From Liminaster sp045576355 (GTDB lineage Bacteria > Bacteroidota > Bacteroidia > Bacteroidales > UBA3663), in NCBI GenBank assembly GCA_045576355.1, contig JAZNGG010000012.1, positions 1 through 64,000 of the forward strand: a stretch of 64,000 nt of DNA, read 5' to 3'. The position numbers and the translations under genes are program-made. Position 1 is the stretch's first letter, and each line of letters begins with the position of its first letter. The notes below the pieces were generated by a model. That model did no database searches. It saw only the letters and a program-made list of their open reading frames with translations, and was not told the DNA's origin. Shown here in pieces: positions 44,006 to 52,325 of the stretch.

Positions 44006-45994
44006 ATGACAACCCAATTTCTTTCTGCTTTCATGATCCTTATATCCGCATTTTTATTACAAAGTTGCCAAACAGCCAAGCTTAGTACAGCTAAAGAGGA
44101 AATGGCACGCGGAGAGTATCACAAAGCATCACAGACATTAAAAAAAGTATATCGTAAAACAGATGCTAAAAGCGAGCGCCTTCAAAAAGGCGAAGTGGCT
44201 TACCACATGGGGCTCTGTTTCGAAAAACTGATGATCCCGGCACAAGCCTCTGCCGGTTATCAGAATGCCCTCAGATATGGATATGAAGAGCCAACAATAA
44301 AACTCCGATTTGCCAAAATGCGACACATGGAGGGGAAATACAAAGATGCCATAAAACTCTATGAAGAGTATCTGTCTGAGTATCCTGATGATGCAGAAGC
44401 TCAAAACGGATTAGCCGGAGCTCAGAAAGCGGAACAATGGAAAAAAGATGGAAGCCGATATATAATCAAACGTTTTGCATTGGTCAATTCAAGACGAGCA
44501 GACTTCTCTCCTGCCATTTGGGGAGAAAACGATGAAGCCCTTTATTACACCACAAGTAATGACAAGGTCATCGGAGAAAAAAATAGTGACATCACCGGCA
44601 CCAAATATTGCGATATATGGGTATGCCGAAAAGATGAAAAAGGTAATTGGATGCGACCGGAATCTGCAGGGGAAGGCCTAAACACCGAAGCAGACGAAGG
44701 GACTCCTTGTTTCTCCCCCGATGGGAACACTATGTTTTATACAGCAGCATCAGGAAACGAGGGCATGGGAACAGCTCCGGCATTATATGCCTCTTCACGT
44801 TCAGAAGCTACTTGGAGTAAAGGAAAACACATCTCTTTTGGTGGCGACACAATTTCAACATTTGCACATCCGGCCATTACCCCAAACGGCGAATGGCTCT
44901 ATTTCATCAGTGACATGCCGGGTGGAGAAGGAGGATTAGATATTTGGAGAGCCCCTCTCAAAGGAGAAGAAGTTGGTCCTGTAGAAAATTTGGGGCCTGA
45001 AATCAACACATCCGGAGATGAAAAGTTCCCCTCCTTTGCACCGGATGGCATACTTTATTTCTCCTCCAATGGTAGAGATGGATTAGGAGGTTTAGACATT
45101 TATTCGGCGAGACTTACCGAATGGGGCACATGGCAGGTCATACACTTGGGAGCACCAATCAATTCTCAAGGGGATGATTTCGGTATGACTTTCATGCGCT
45201 CTAGCATCGAACAGCAAGAAGGATTCTTCAGTTCCAATCGTAATCAAGGAAAAGGATTTGACAACATCTTCCATTTCTTACTTCCCTCAATTAAAGTCAC
45301 AATCAGTGGCACGGTTTATGACATGAACGAAGAGCCGGTTGAAGAAGCCATTGTTCGCGTTGTAGGACGCAATGGCATGAATTTCAAGTCTATTACAAAA
45401 CCGGATGGCACATATCAGTGTAGTATAGATCGTAGTACTGAATATGTCATGATGAGCGGAAAAACCGGATACCTCAATCGTAAAGCTCAATTTACATCCG
45501 ATCCGGAAGAAGAAGATGCCGATTATGTCGTAGATTTCTTCCTGCCGGCTATAACCGAACCTGTTATTGTGGACAATGTCTTCTATGATTATAATGAGGC
45601 AACACTCCAAGAAGCCTCATATCCAAGTCTCAATGATCTGGTCTCTTTATTAAATGATAATCCTTATGTAGCAATTGAACTTTCCGCACATACGGATCGT
45701 ATCGGTTCACAACAATTTAACTTAGATTTAGCTCAACGAAGAGCACAGGCTGTCTGCGATTATCTGATTGGGCAGGGCATCGACAAAGCTCGATTAGTCC
45801 CTGTGGGATATGGAAAAGAGACTCCAAAAATTGTTGATGAGAAAACACATAAGCAATATAACTTTCTACCTGAGGGGCAATCTCTTGACGAATCATTCGT
45901 CAACACACTTAACCCAGAACAACAAAACATTGCAGATCAAATCAATCGACGAACTGAGTTCCAAGTTATAAGTACCACTTGGGGGATAGAATAA
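44006..45994 (+). CDS. porE: PorE-like T9SS lipoprotein: TPR, PD40 propeller, CRD, OmpA domain
   Basis: A 662-aa lipoprotein from the ATG at 44006; an upstream ATG at 43901 would add 35 residues before the signal peptide and is less likely. Lipobox LLQSC (Cys21). TPR-like helices at 25-140 ('GEYHKASQTLKKVYRK', 'YKDAIKLYEEYLSEYPDDAEA'). A PD40/WD40-like propeller runs ~165-430 ('GTPCFSPDGNTMFYTA', 'KFPSFAPDGILYFSSNGRDGLGGLDIY'), then a carboxypeptidase-regulatory-like domain (~435-515) and an OmpA peptidoglycan-binding domain (~525-662: 'IELSAHTDRIGSQQFNLDLAQRRA'). This order and length match Porphyromonas PorE (PG1058), a T9SS component linking the machine to peptidoglycan. Confidence 0.88.
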   Translation: MTTQFLSAFMILISAFLLQSCQTAKLSTAKEEMARGEYHKASQTLKKVYRKTDAKSERLQKGEVAYHMGLCFEKLMIPAQASAGYQNALRYGYEEPTIKLRFAKMRHMEGKYKDAIKLYEEYLSEYPDDAEAQNGLAGAQKAEQWKKDGSRYIIKRFALVNSRRADFSPAIWGENDEALYYTTSNDKVIGEKNSDITGTKYCDIWVCRKDEKGNWMRPESAGEGLNTEADEGTPCFSPDGNTMFYTAASGNEGMGTAPALYASSRSEATWSKGKHISFGGDTISTFAHPAITPNGEWLYFISDMPGGEGGLDIWRAPLKGEEVGPVENLGPEINTSGDEKFPSFAPDGILYFSSNGRDGLGGLDIYSARLTEWGTWQVIHLGAPINSQGDDFGMTFMRSSIEQQEGFFSSNRNQGKGFDNIFHFLLPSIKVTISGTVYDMNEEPVEEAIVRVVGRNGMNFKSITKPDGTYQCSIDRSTEYVMMSGKTGYLNRKAQFTSDPEEEDADYVVDFFLPAITEPVIVDNVFYDYNEATLQEASYPSLNDLVSLLNDNPYVAIELSAHTDRIGSQQFNLDLAQRRAQAVCDYLIGQGIDKARLVPVGYGKETPKIVDEKTHKQYNFLPEGQSLDESFVNTLNPEQQNIADQINRRTEFQVISTTWGIE

Positions 45995-46025
45995 TCCTCA
46001 CCTAATCAGTCGCCACACAATGTAT

Positions 46026-47162
46026 TTATATAACTCCATCAAAGAGTGCACCCCAAGGATAACTTCCGGGTTTTAAAATGACCTCTGTTGCCCCATAATT
46101 AAGAGATACAACACCGGGATCTATTTCTCGCTTTACCATTAGATTATGCCAACCTAACTCTTGTATTATGGCAAATGCTGTCGCCCCCCCCTCTATAATC
46201 AGCAGATTAGGCTGATGTTGTTCTATCAACCTCTTTGCCACAATCGCAAATAAATGTTTGATGCGTAAAGCGAAATCCTGTCCACCTTGGGAAGGATGTC
46301 CCACTTTAATAATCAGGCAATCATTATTTTCATACAAGTCTGATAATCTCTCAAACCACATTTCAGGCGAATCACCATGAAAAACCTCTAAAGGCATATT
46401 CTGTTCAGTCGAACGAAAAGATGCAAAATAAGGTTCATCAATCAACGAGTGACTTTGCGTACTTCCACAAAAGACTAAAGCCTTTCCTTTATTAGGTAAC
46501 ACAGACGAAGAACTAATCGGAGAAGCCTTGGGGAAGATTCGTCCTATCCAAATCGAGAACAGATCTGCCGCACCCGCAATAAGTGTATCTTCGTCAGATT
46601 TGGATAGTTGAATATCAACATCCTCTAAAGTCGAAGCTTCACACAAAGAAATCCCTCTCATCGATAATGCAGCATCAACACTAACATAATTAATCTCGGG
46701 AAGAATCTCTTTTACCCCGGAAGTGTTCATAGGGAATTCTGGATCATACGAAAACGGAGTGTCTGAAAGGGGCACTCCGTTAATATAATATACTCCATTT
46801 TTGATAATTCTCCCTTTAGATGGATTCTGAGGCAATAGCATCACCTTCTCAATACCCAATGCAGATTTGAGAGATTCCAATTCTGTAACGATATGTCCCC
46901 GAAGTACCGAATCAGTCTTCTTAAAAATGGTTACATCTTTTCGTTCAGACAATTGTCCTGCTATCTCAGACATAGACTTAGCAGCCTTATTTGGGAGCAA
47001 AGAGCGACTATCTGTTGCGATAACACAAACATCTAAATCATCCACCTCGGAGGACTTAAATATATCTATCGATGTGGATAAACTAACTCTACATCCTCTT
47101 GACCTCGCAATACCAGCGATTTCAGCTGCACCTGTTATATCATCTGCAATAACAACGATCAT
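46026..47162 (-). CDS. four-carbon acid sugar kinase (DUF1537 family)
   Basis: A 378-aa ATP-dependent kinase of the DUF1537 family (DtnK, LtnK, DenK, OtnK), which phosphorylate D-/L-threonate, erythronate or oxo-acids at C4. N-terminal domain begins 'MIVVIADDITGAAEIAG' with the conserved DD-TGA; 'TIFKKTDSVLRGHIVTEL' is the second signature. The C-terminal nucleotide-binding domain has 'LLIIEGGATAFAIIQELGW' and ends 'VILKPGSYPWGALF'. ATGA overlap couples it to the pdxA2 gene, and it is the last gene of the operon. The exact substrate is not determinable from sequence. Confidence 0.9.
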   Translation of the reverse strand: MIVVIADDITGAAEIAGIARSRGCRVSLSTSIDIFKSSEVDDLDVCVIATDSRSLLPNKAAKSMSEIAGQLSERKDVTIFKKTDSVLRGHIVTELESLKSALGIEKVMLLPQNPSKGRIIKNGVYYINGVPLSDTPFSYDPEFPMNTSGVKEILPEINYVSVDAALSMRGISLCEASTLEDVDIQLSKSDEDTLIAGAADLFSIWIGRIFPKASPISSSSVLPNKGKALVFCGSTQSHSLIDEPYFASFRSTEQNMPLEVFHGDSPEMWFERLSDLYENNDCLIIKVGHPSQGGQDFALRIKHLFAIVAKRLIEQHQPNLLIIEGGATAFAIIQELGWHNLMVKREIDPGVVSLNYGATEVILKPGSYPWGALFDGVI

Positions 47163-48211
47163 AATTTATTCTGTTCTGCCAATCTGTTTTTTGCCATTTT
47201 TGAGGCATAATCTATCGCTAACATCATTCCTCGATGACTTGCAATCCCTTGACCGGCGACATCAAAAGCCGTTCCATGATCCACCGAAACACGGATGATC
47301 GGTAATCCCAAAGTTATATTAACCCCTTGAGCGCTATCCATTTTTCCTGTCTCCTTGTTCCAATTAAAACCGATCACCTTGAATGGGATATGCCCTTGAT
47401 CATGATACATAGCGACACAGCCGTCATACTTTCCACATCTTGCTTTAGCAAAAAGTGTATCCGGTGGTACAGGACCATCGACGACAAAACCTCTTTCTCG
47501 CAAAGCGGATACAGCCGGTATGATCTCTTTCTCCTCTTCCCAGCCAAACAGACCATTGTCACTTGCATGGGGATTAAGGCCGGCAATACCGATACGAGGA
47601 TGTTCGATTCCAAACTGATGACAAGCATCATTGATTAGTTCAGCAACCTCGATTATACGCTCTTTCTTCACTCGGTCACAAGCTTCTCTAAGCGACACAT
47701 GTGTAGAGACATGAATAACCCTCAAAGCTTCATCTGCAAGCAACATTGCATACTTCTTGGTCCGGGTAAAATGTGCATATATCTCTGTATGACCATCAAA
47801 ATGATGTCCTGCCATATTCAGAGCTTTCTTATTTAGCGGTGCTGTCACAGTCCCATCCACCTCATTAGCCATAGCCAGCTCAATGGCTTTAATTATTGAG
47901 ACAAATGCAGCATTACCACATTGTGCAGACTCGACACCGAAAGCAAAACTACCCATATCTATACATTCAAGATCCAGTACATCGATAACTCCCGGTTGGA
48001 AAAGAGCCTCAGAGACCTGCTTTATCGGATGTATATCCACCTGTAAATTCAAATGCTCAGCAGTCCACTTCATAACACCGGCATCACCGGTCACGATCGG
48101 TCTGCATTTATCATAAGTCTCCGGCAAAAGCAAAGATTTTATGACAATCTCAGGACCGACCCCTGCCGGATCGCCCATAGTTATAGCCAATATTGGTTTG
48201 TTGTTGTCCAT
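47159..48211 (-). CDS. pdxA2: PdxA2: 4-phospho-threonate/erythronate dehydrogenase-like
   Basis: A 350-aa enzyme of the PdxA family; the ATG of 'MDNNKPILAITMGDPAGVGPEI' (48211) was preferred over a TTG three codons upstream. Metal ligands appear in 'HHFDGHTEIYAHFT', 'MYHDQGHIPFKVIG' and 'VSVDHGTAFDVAG'. In biosynthesis PdxA makes a vitamin B6 precursor. PdxA2 paralogues beside DUF1537 kinases oxidise 4-phospho-D-threonate or -erythronate, giving dihydroxyacetone phosphate and CO2. The operon context here supports the catabolic role. Confidence 0.9.
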   Translation of the reverse strand: MDNNKPILAITMGDPAGVGPEIVIKSLLLPETYDKCRPIVTGDAGVMKWTAEHLNLQVDIHPIKQVSEALFQPGVIDVLDLECIDMGSFAFGVESAQCGNAAFVSIIKAIELAMANEVDGTVTAPLNKKALNMAGHHFDGHTEIYAHFTRTKKYAMLLADEALRVIHVSTHVSLREACDRVKKERIIEVAELINDACHQFGIEHPRIGIAGLNPHASDNGLFGWEEEKEIIPAVSALRERGFVVDGPVPPDTLFAKARCGKYDGCVAMYHDQGHIPFKVIGFNWNKETGKMDSAQGVNITLGLPIIRVSVDHGTAFDVAGQGIASHRGMMLAIDYASKMAKNRLAEQNKL

Positions 48212-48216
48212 ATCAA

Positions 48217-49362
48217 TCAATATAAAGAATTATAAATATCATAAGCATCCGCTTCAGTCACCTCTCGAGGATTATTCTTCAACAATCTCTGTACGTCCAT
48301 AGCAGCTTTTGCCATTCCGGCAACAGCTGATTGCGGAACACCTATATCAGAGAGTCGTGTCGGAATACCACACTCTTCAGACAATCGTTTGATGTATTCT
48401 ACACCACGCATCGCCGTTTCCTCATCAGACTTACCTAGAGCGACACCACATGCTAAAGCGACTTGTGCATACTTGGCTACATTAGCACTCATATTAAACG
48501 TCATAACCGCCGGCAGCAACACCGCATTGGAAAGTCCATGAGAGAGATGAAACTCACCTCCCAAAGGATAAGAAAGGGCATGCACTGCAGCAGTATTAAC
48601 TGGACCTAAACACATGCCGCCATACATACTCCCTAAAGCAAGAGCCTCACGAGCTTCCACATCTTTACCGTCTTTGACAGCGCGAAGCAGATGAGTTGAA
48701 ATTAGACGAATGCCTTGCAAGGCATACACATCTACCACCGGATGCGCAAACTTATTAGTATAGGCCTCTATACAATGCGTCAAAGCATCCATACCGGTCT
48801 CTGCCGTCACTTTTGCCGGGACACTCCATGTCAATTGTGGATCAATATAAGCCACATCTGGCATTAAGTGAGGACTGACAATACCTTTTTTCAGAGCATC
48901 GCTCTCATCCAGAAGTATCGCATTGGGAGAAACCTCACTTCCTGTCCCGGAAGTAGTGGGCATACAAGCAAACCACTTGCCTCTGCGAGCCACCTTCCCT
49001 ATGCCAAAAAGAGTATTTACCGGTTGCTCACTATCGATAAGAGCGGCCACAAGTTTGGCAACATCCAAAACACTGCCTCCACCCACGCCGATTACACTAT
49101 CGGCCTCAAAACGACGAGCAACTTCCAATGTTTTCTCAAAATCTGCAACTGTAGGTTCCTGCAAAATATGCTCATATACCTCCACACTCACACCTTCTTG
49201 AGTAAGTGTTTCAATCATCTCTGCCATCATCGGGCGAATTACAGGAACAGTAAGAACAAATAATCGACGCAGTCCCATTGCACGATAATCACAACAAAAC
49301 TGCTTAATACACCCTGTTCCGAATACAATCTTAGAGGGTTGTAAAAGTGTTATCTCTTTCAT
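48217..49362 (-). CDS. iron-containing alcohol dehydrogenase (group III)
   Basis: A 381-aa protein. NAD(P)-binding 'GVGGGSVLDVAKLVAAL' near 95, 'PTTSGTGSEVSPNAILLDE' near 138, and metal-site segments 'DALTHCIEAYTNKFAHP', 'AAVHALSYPLGGEFHLSHGLSNAVLLP'. It is clearly different from the FucO paralogue at 22734. Located between the symporter and pdxA2 with a 5-bp gap to the latter, it probably oxidises a hydroxy acid or reduces an aldehyde in the same pathway; maleylacetate-reductase or YiaY-like activities are other options. Confidence 0.88.
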   Translation of the reverse strand: MKEITLLQPSKIVFGTGCIKQFCCDYRAMGLRRLFVLTVPVIRPMMAEMIETLTQEGVSVEVYEHILQEPTVADFEKTLEVARRFEADSVIGVGGGSVLDVAKLVAALIDSEQPVNTLFGIGKVARRGKWFACMPTTSGTGSEVSPNAILLDESDALKKGIVSPHLMPDVAYIDPQLTWSVPAKVTAETGMDALTHCIEAYTNKFAHPVVDVYALQGIRLISTHLLRAVKDGKDVEAREALALGSMYGGMCLGPVNTAAVHALSYPLGGEFHLSHGLSNAVLLPAVMTFNMSANVAKYAQVALACGVALGKSDEETAMRGVEYIKRLSEECGIPTRLSDIGVPQSAVAGMAKAAMDVQRLLKNNPREVTEADAYDIYNSLY

Positions 49363-49379
49363 TATATCTTCTTAATTAT

Positions 49380-49414
49380 GAGGGTGTATCAAAAACATTT
49401 TTTGGCACACCCTC
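49380..49414 (-). terminator. intercistronic hairpin between symporter and dehydrogenase genes
   Basis: GAGGGTGT (49380-49387) pairs with ACACCCTC (49407-49414). On the minus strand it lies in the 117-bp gap after the symporter stop. There is no strong U-tract, so it may attenuate transcription or set mRNA processing. Confidence 0.5.
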
Positions 49415-49479
49415 TTATAGTTAATATAAAAATCTCTAAATACACACCTCATCTCAATCGAGATGTCGCATGCAAGTCT

Positions 49480-51051
49480 TTAGTTTTGATTTTTACGCTC
49501 CTCCAAATAGCCATATATTGTCAGATTCTTATCTGCTTTAGGAGTCTTAAAGCAAAGACTCGCCAAATAACCGACAACAAGCACAATAATATGACTATAG
49601 ACACCTAACATCAACGTATGATGCGGGAAATTATACTCTCCCAAGTCTAAAAACAGCGTACCATCATCGGCTTTTGTTGTAGTCAATACAGCATAAGCTG
49701 TAAAAAGAATGGCAGCAGCAATACCGATATACAGACCTTGCCAATTAGCACGGCGACTGAAAAGTCCCAACATAAAAATACCAACAATACCGGCTGAAAG
49801 GATTGCATAAAGTCCAAACAGAGTTCCTAAAACACCATCACCGCCCCAACTTACATAAAGCAATGCAATTCCAATACAAGCAAAACCGATCACCAAAACA
49901 GAAACTCGACCGGCAAACAATTTTTCTTTATCTGTAGCTTTCGGTCGTATGCGAGCATAATAATCTTCTACAACACAAGCCGAAATACAATTTATGTCAG
50001 AGTCAAGGCTTGAAACAGCACCGGCAACTAAAGCCGCAACCACCAAACCGGTAATACCGATAGGCATCTCAGTAGCGATAAAGAACGGGAAAACATCGTC
50101 ATTACGGATTCCTTCTGGCAGAAGTCCGCTATTTACTTGATAATATGCAAACAGACAAGTACCCACAAACATAAACAATGCCCATGCGGGTACACTCATC
50201 AAGATTCCCATATAAGAAGCTTTCTTAGCTGCCTTATCTGTACGAGCTGTCAAATAACGCTGTACGATCGTCTGATCCGTACCATATTTCTGCACAGCAT
50301 AAAAAATACCATTGATTACCAAGACCCAAAACGTCCTTTGACAGAAATCCCAATCATACGGGCCAACATCTATCTTATTATGCTCACCGGCAATTTGTAA
50401 AATCGTTTCAGCTCCGCCATCTGTTAAAGAAAAGAGAATAATGATTGCCAAAATGCCACCAAAAATCAACAAGAACCCTTGTGCCACATCCATCCAAATG
50501 ATAGCCTCCATACCGCCCAAATAAGTGAGAGCGATGACTACAAGTCCCACAAAGATAATGATCCATGACGTAGTGGATAGATCACTATTATAACCCATGA
50601 AAATAGAAACTGCAGTCCCCATCAAGTAAAGGATTGTACCGGACTTGGCAAAATGCTCCAGCACAAAAGCCACCGAACTATAATATCTGGCAAAAGGACC
50701 AAAACGACGCTCAAAATACTCATAACAACTCAGTTTGATCATTCGCCTATAAAGTGGTACGATATAACCAATAATACCGACCAACACCAGCGGGACCATC
50801 AACCCTTGTACTAAGAGGATCCAGTTTCCCCCATAAGCGGCACCCGGATAAGCCAAGAAAGTCACACTACTGATGATCGTTGCAAACATAGACATACCGA
50901 TAGCCCACGCCGGAACAGCTCCATTGGCAGCAAAATAAGCCTGTGTCGAGTTTTGTCGTTTAGAAAAATACACTCCGACACCCACGGCAGCAAGGACAGA
51001 AACAATAACGATAGTATAGTCTATCCAATGTAAAGATGTGCTTATATTCAT
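49480..51051 (-). CDS. sodium:solute symporter (SSS family)
   Basis: A 523-aa integral membrane transporter with about 13 helices. It begins 'HWIDYTIVIVSVLAAVGVGVYFSKRQNS', a usual SSS first helix. Then 'WAIGMSMFATIISSVTFLAYPGAAYGGNW' and 'VAALVAGAVSSLDSDINCISACVVEDYYARI', matching the Na+-site regions of the family. Members import sugars, sialic acid, proline or organic acids. Placement between the aldolase-like gene (50 bp) and dehydrogenase suggests it imports the operon's substrate. Confidence 0.92.
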   Translation of the reverse strand: MNISTSLHWIDYTIVIVSVLAAVGVGVYFSKRQNSTQAYFAANGAVPAWAIGMSMFATIISSVTFLAYPGAAYGGNWILLVQGLMVPLVLVGIIGYIVPLYRRMIKLSCYEYFERRFGPFARYYSSVAFVLEHFAKSGTILYLMGTAVSIFMGYNSDLSTTSWIIIFVGLVVIALTYLGGMEAIIWMDVAQGFLLIFGGILAIIILFSLTDGGAETILQIAGEHNKIDVGPYDWDFCQRTFWVLVINGIFYAVQKYGTDQTIVQRYLTARTDKAAKKASYMGILMSVPAWALFMFVGTCLFAYYQVNSGLLPEGIRNDDVFPFFIATEMPIGITGLVVAALVAGAVSSLDSDINCISACVVEDYYARIRPKATDKEKLFAGRVSVLVIGFACIGIALLYVSWGGDGVLGTLFGLYAILSAGIVGIFMLGLFSRRANWQGLYIGIAAAILFTAYAVLTTTKADDGTLFLDLGEYNFPHHTLMLGVYSHIIVLVVGYLASLCFKTPKADKNLTIYGYLEERKNQN

Positions 51052-51101
51052 AAGTTTTTAGATTTAAATACGGTTAACTTTACCATCATTTGAAAAAAGA
51101 T

Positions 51102-52022
51102 TTAAGATACGTATTTCTCAATAATAGGTTGCGCCTCTTTCTTGATCCGCTCTACCGTCTCATCATCCAAACGGGTCAATGGGGGAAGCATCTGGTAACC
51201 ACAGAACCCTGCTAAACTCATAATTACCTTCAGACCACAAAGAGACTGTCCGAGCGTCAAACCCTTAGTATTAATCTTACCGATTTCTATAGTCAACTGC
51301 TGTAACTCTTCTGCCTTGGCCATGTCCCCATTAACTCCGGCAAGATACAGTTCATTATAAAGATGAGGCACATAGTTACCGACACTCGGCACGATACCAT
51401 CAGCCCCATGAGCCAATGCTTTGGCAGAATTGGCAGCACAACCACAGAAATAAGAGAAATCCTCTCGATCAGCAAACACCTTTAAGATCTCCTCCAGACG
51501 AGGCAAATTATTCTCCGAATCCTTCAAACCGACAATATTAGGATGATGGCTGAGGCGCTCAATAACATCGACCGGGATACTCATATGCGTTGTAATATCA
51601 ATATTATACAACATCAAAGGTACTGATACCGCATCGGCTAAAGAGACATAATAGTTATACATCTGCTCCGGAGTCAATGCATAATAACTGGGTAAAGTGG
51701 CTGCAATCACATCTGCACCGGCCTCTACAAATCGTTGAGCGGCCTCCAATTGTTCTTCCAGACAGTTACCTGCAAGACCTGTATAAATGACACACTTCCC
51801 CTTGCCGACCTTAGCTGCAGCTCTGATCATCTCTACTCCTTGACGCACAGAGACAGAATTACCTTCTCCGGTCGTCCCCATGATCAATGGAGAGACATCA
51901 TTACGCACAAAGTTACTAACGATTCTTTCGACTGCTGCTACATCAATGTTTTTCCCGTCTTCTGTCACAGGAGTTACCATCGGTACTACTACACCATGGT
52001 ATTTTTTCGGTGTTTTCATCAT
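51102..52022 (-). CDS. DapA/NanA-family class I aldolase-lyase
   Basis: A 306-aa TIM barrel of the dihydrodipicolinate synthase / N-acetylneuraminate lyase family. The Schiff-base Lys167 is in 'NIVGLKDSE', the catalytic Tyr139 in 'PLMLYNIDITTHM', and the pyruvate-carboxylate motif is 'MGTTGEGNSVS' (49-59). It uses pyruvate as one product or substrate. Context with a DUF1537 kinase and PdxA2 argues against lysine synthesis and for cleavage of a 2-oxo-3-deoxy or 4-hydroxy-2-oxo acid. It is the first gene of the operon; ATG at 52022 or 52019. Confidence 0.88.
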   Translation of the reverse strand: MMKTPKKYHGVVVPMVTPVTEDGKNIDVAAVERIVSNFVRNDVSPLIMGTTGEGNSVSVRQGVEMIRAAAKVGKGKCVIYTGLAGNCLEEQLEAAQRFVEAGADVIAATLPSYYALTPEQMYNYYVSLADAVSVPLMLYNIDITTHMSIPVDVIERLSHHPNIVGLKDSENNLPRLEEILKVFADREDFSYFCGCAANSAKALAHGADGIVPSVGNYVPHLYNELYLAGVNGDMAKAEELQQLTIEIGKINTKGLTLGQSLCGLKVIMSLAGFCGYQMLPPLTRLDDETVERIKKEAQPIIEKYVS

Positions 52023-52153
52023 AATATGCTTTTAGTTATTTGTATAAGATTTCAGTCTGATTTTTCATCCGATTCTAACGTCACTCTATTTATAGCAATT
52101 GCAATTCTTATGCACAAACATCCGTTTCGGAATATGCTTAAATAGAGCAAAAA

Positions 52154-52184
52154 ACGATAATCGTATAAAATTTTGACAAAAATA
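52154..52184 (-). promoter_or_regulatory. -7 box and palindrome before the sugar-acid operon
   Basis: Minus-strand TATTTTTG (52177-52184) fits the -7 box; the -33 match is poor. ACGATAATCGT (52154-52164), an odd-centred palindrome, lies right at the expected start of transcription. A 9-bp inverted repeat CTCTATTTA/TAAATAGAG (52084-52092, 52139-52147) lies in the ~150-nt leader. The palindrome is a candidate operator. Confidence 0.45.
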
Positions 52185-52244
52185 GATATTTTATCTAAAC
52201 AATCCTAATAAATCTTACAAATTTTATTATCGACACAAAACAAA

Positions 52245-52295
52245 AATAAATCGGCTGCACGAAAACACTTCGCACAGCCGATTTATTCTTTATAT
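52245..52295 (-). terminator. terminator of the POT transporter gene
   Basis: A perfect 13-bp stem AATAAATCGGCTG/CAGCCGATTTATT (52245-52257 with 52275-52287). On the minus strand it is followed by a short T-run (TTTTTG). It isolates the transporter from the sugar-acid operon. Confidence 0.85.
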
Positions 52296-52325
52296 AGGAA
52301 CTATTTAATTAACGAAACTATTTAG

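Noticed and set aside
49480..52022. Sialic acid utilisation (nanT-nanA) reading of the symporter and DapA-like genes
   Set aside because: No mutarotase, epimerase or kinase of the sialate pathway is nearby, and the downstream DUF1537/PdxA2 pair fits sugar acids better.
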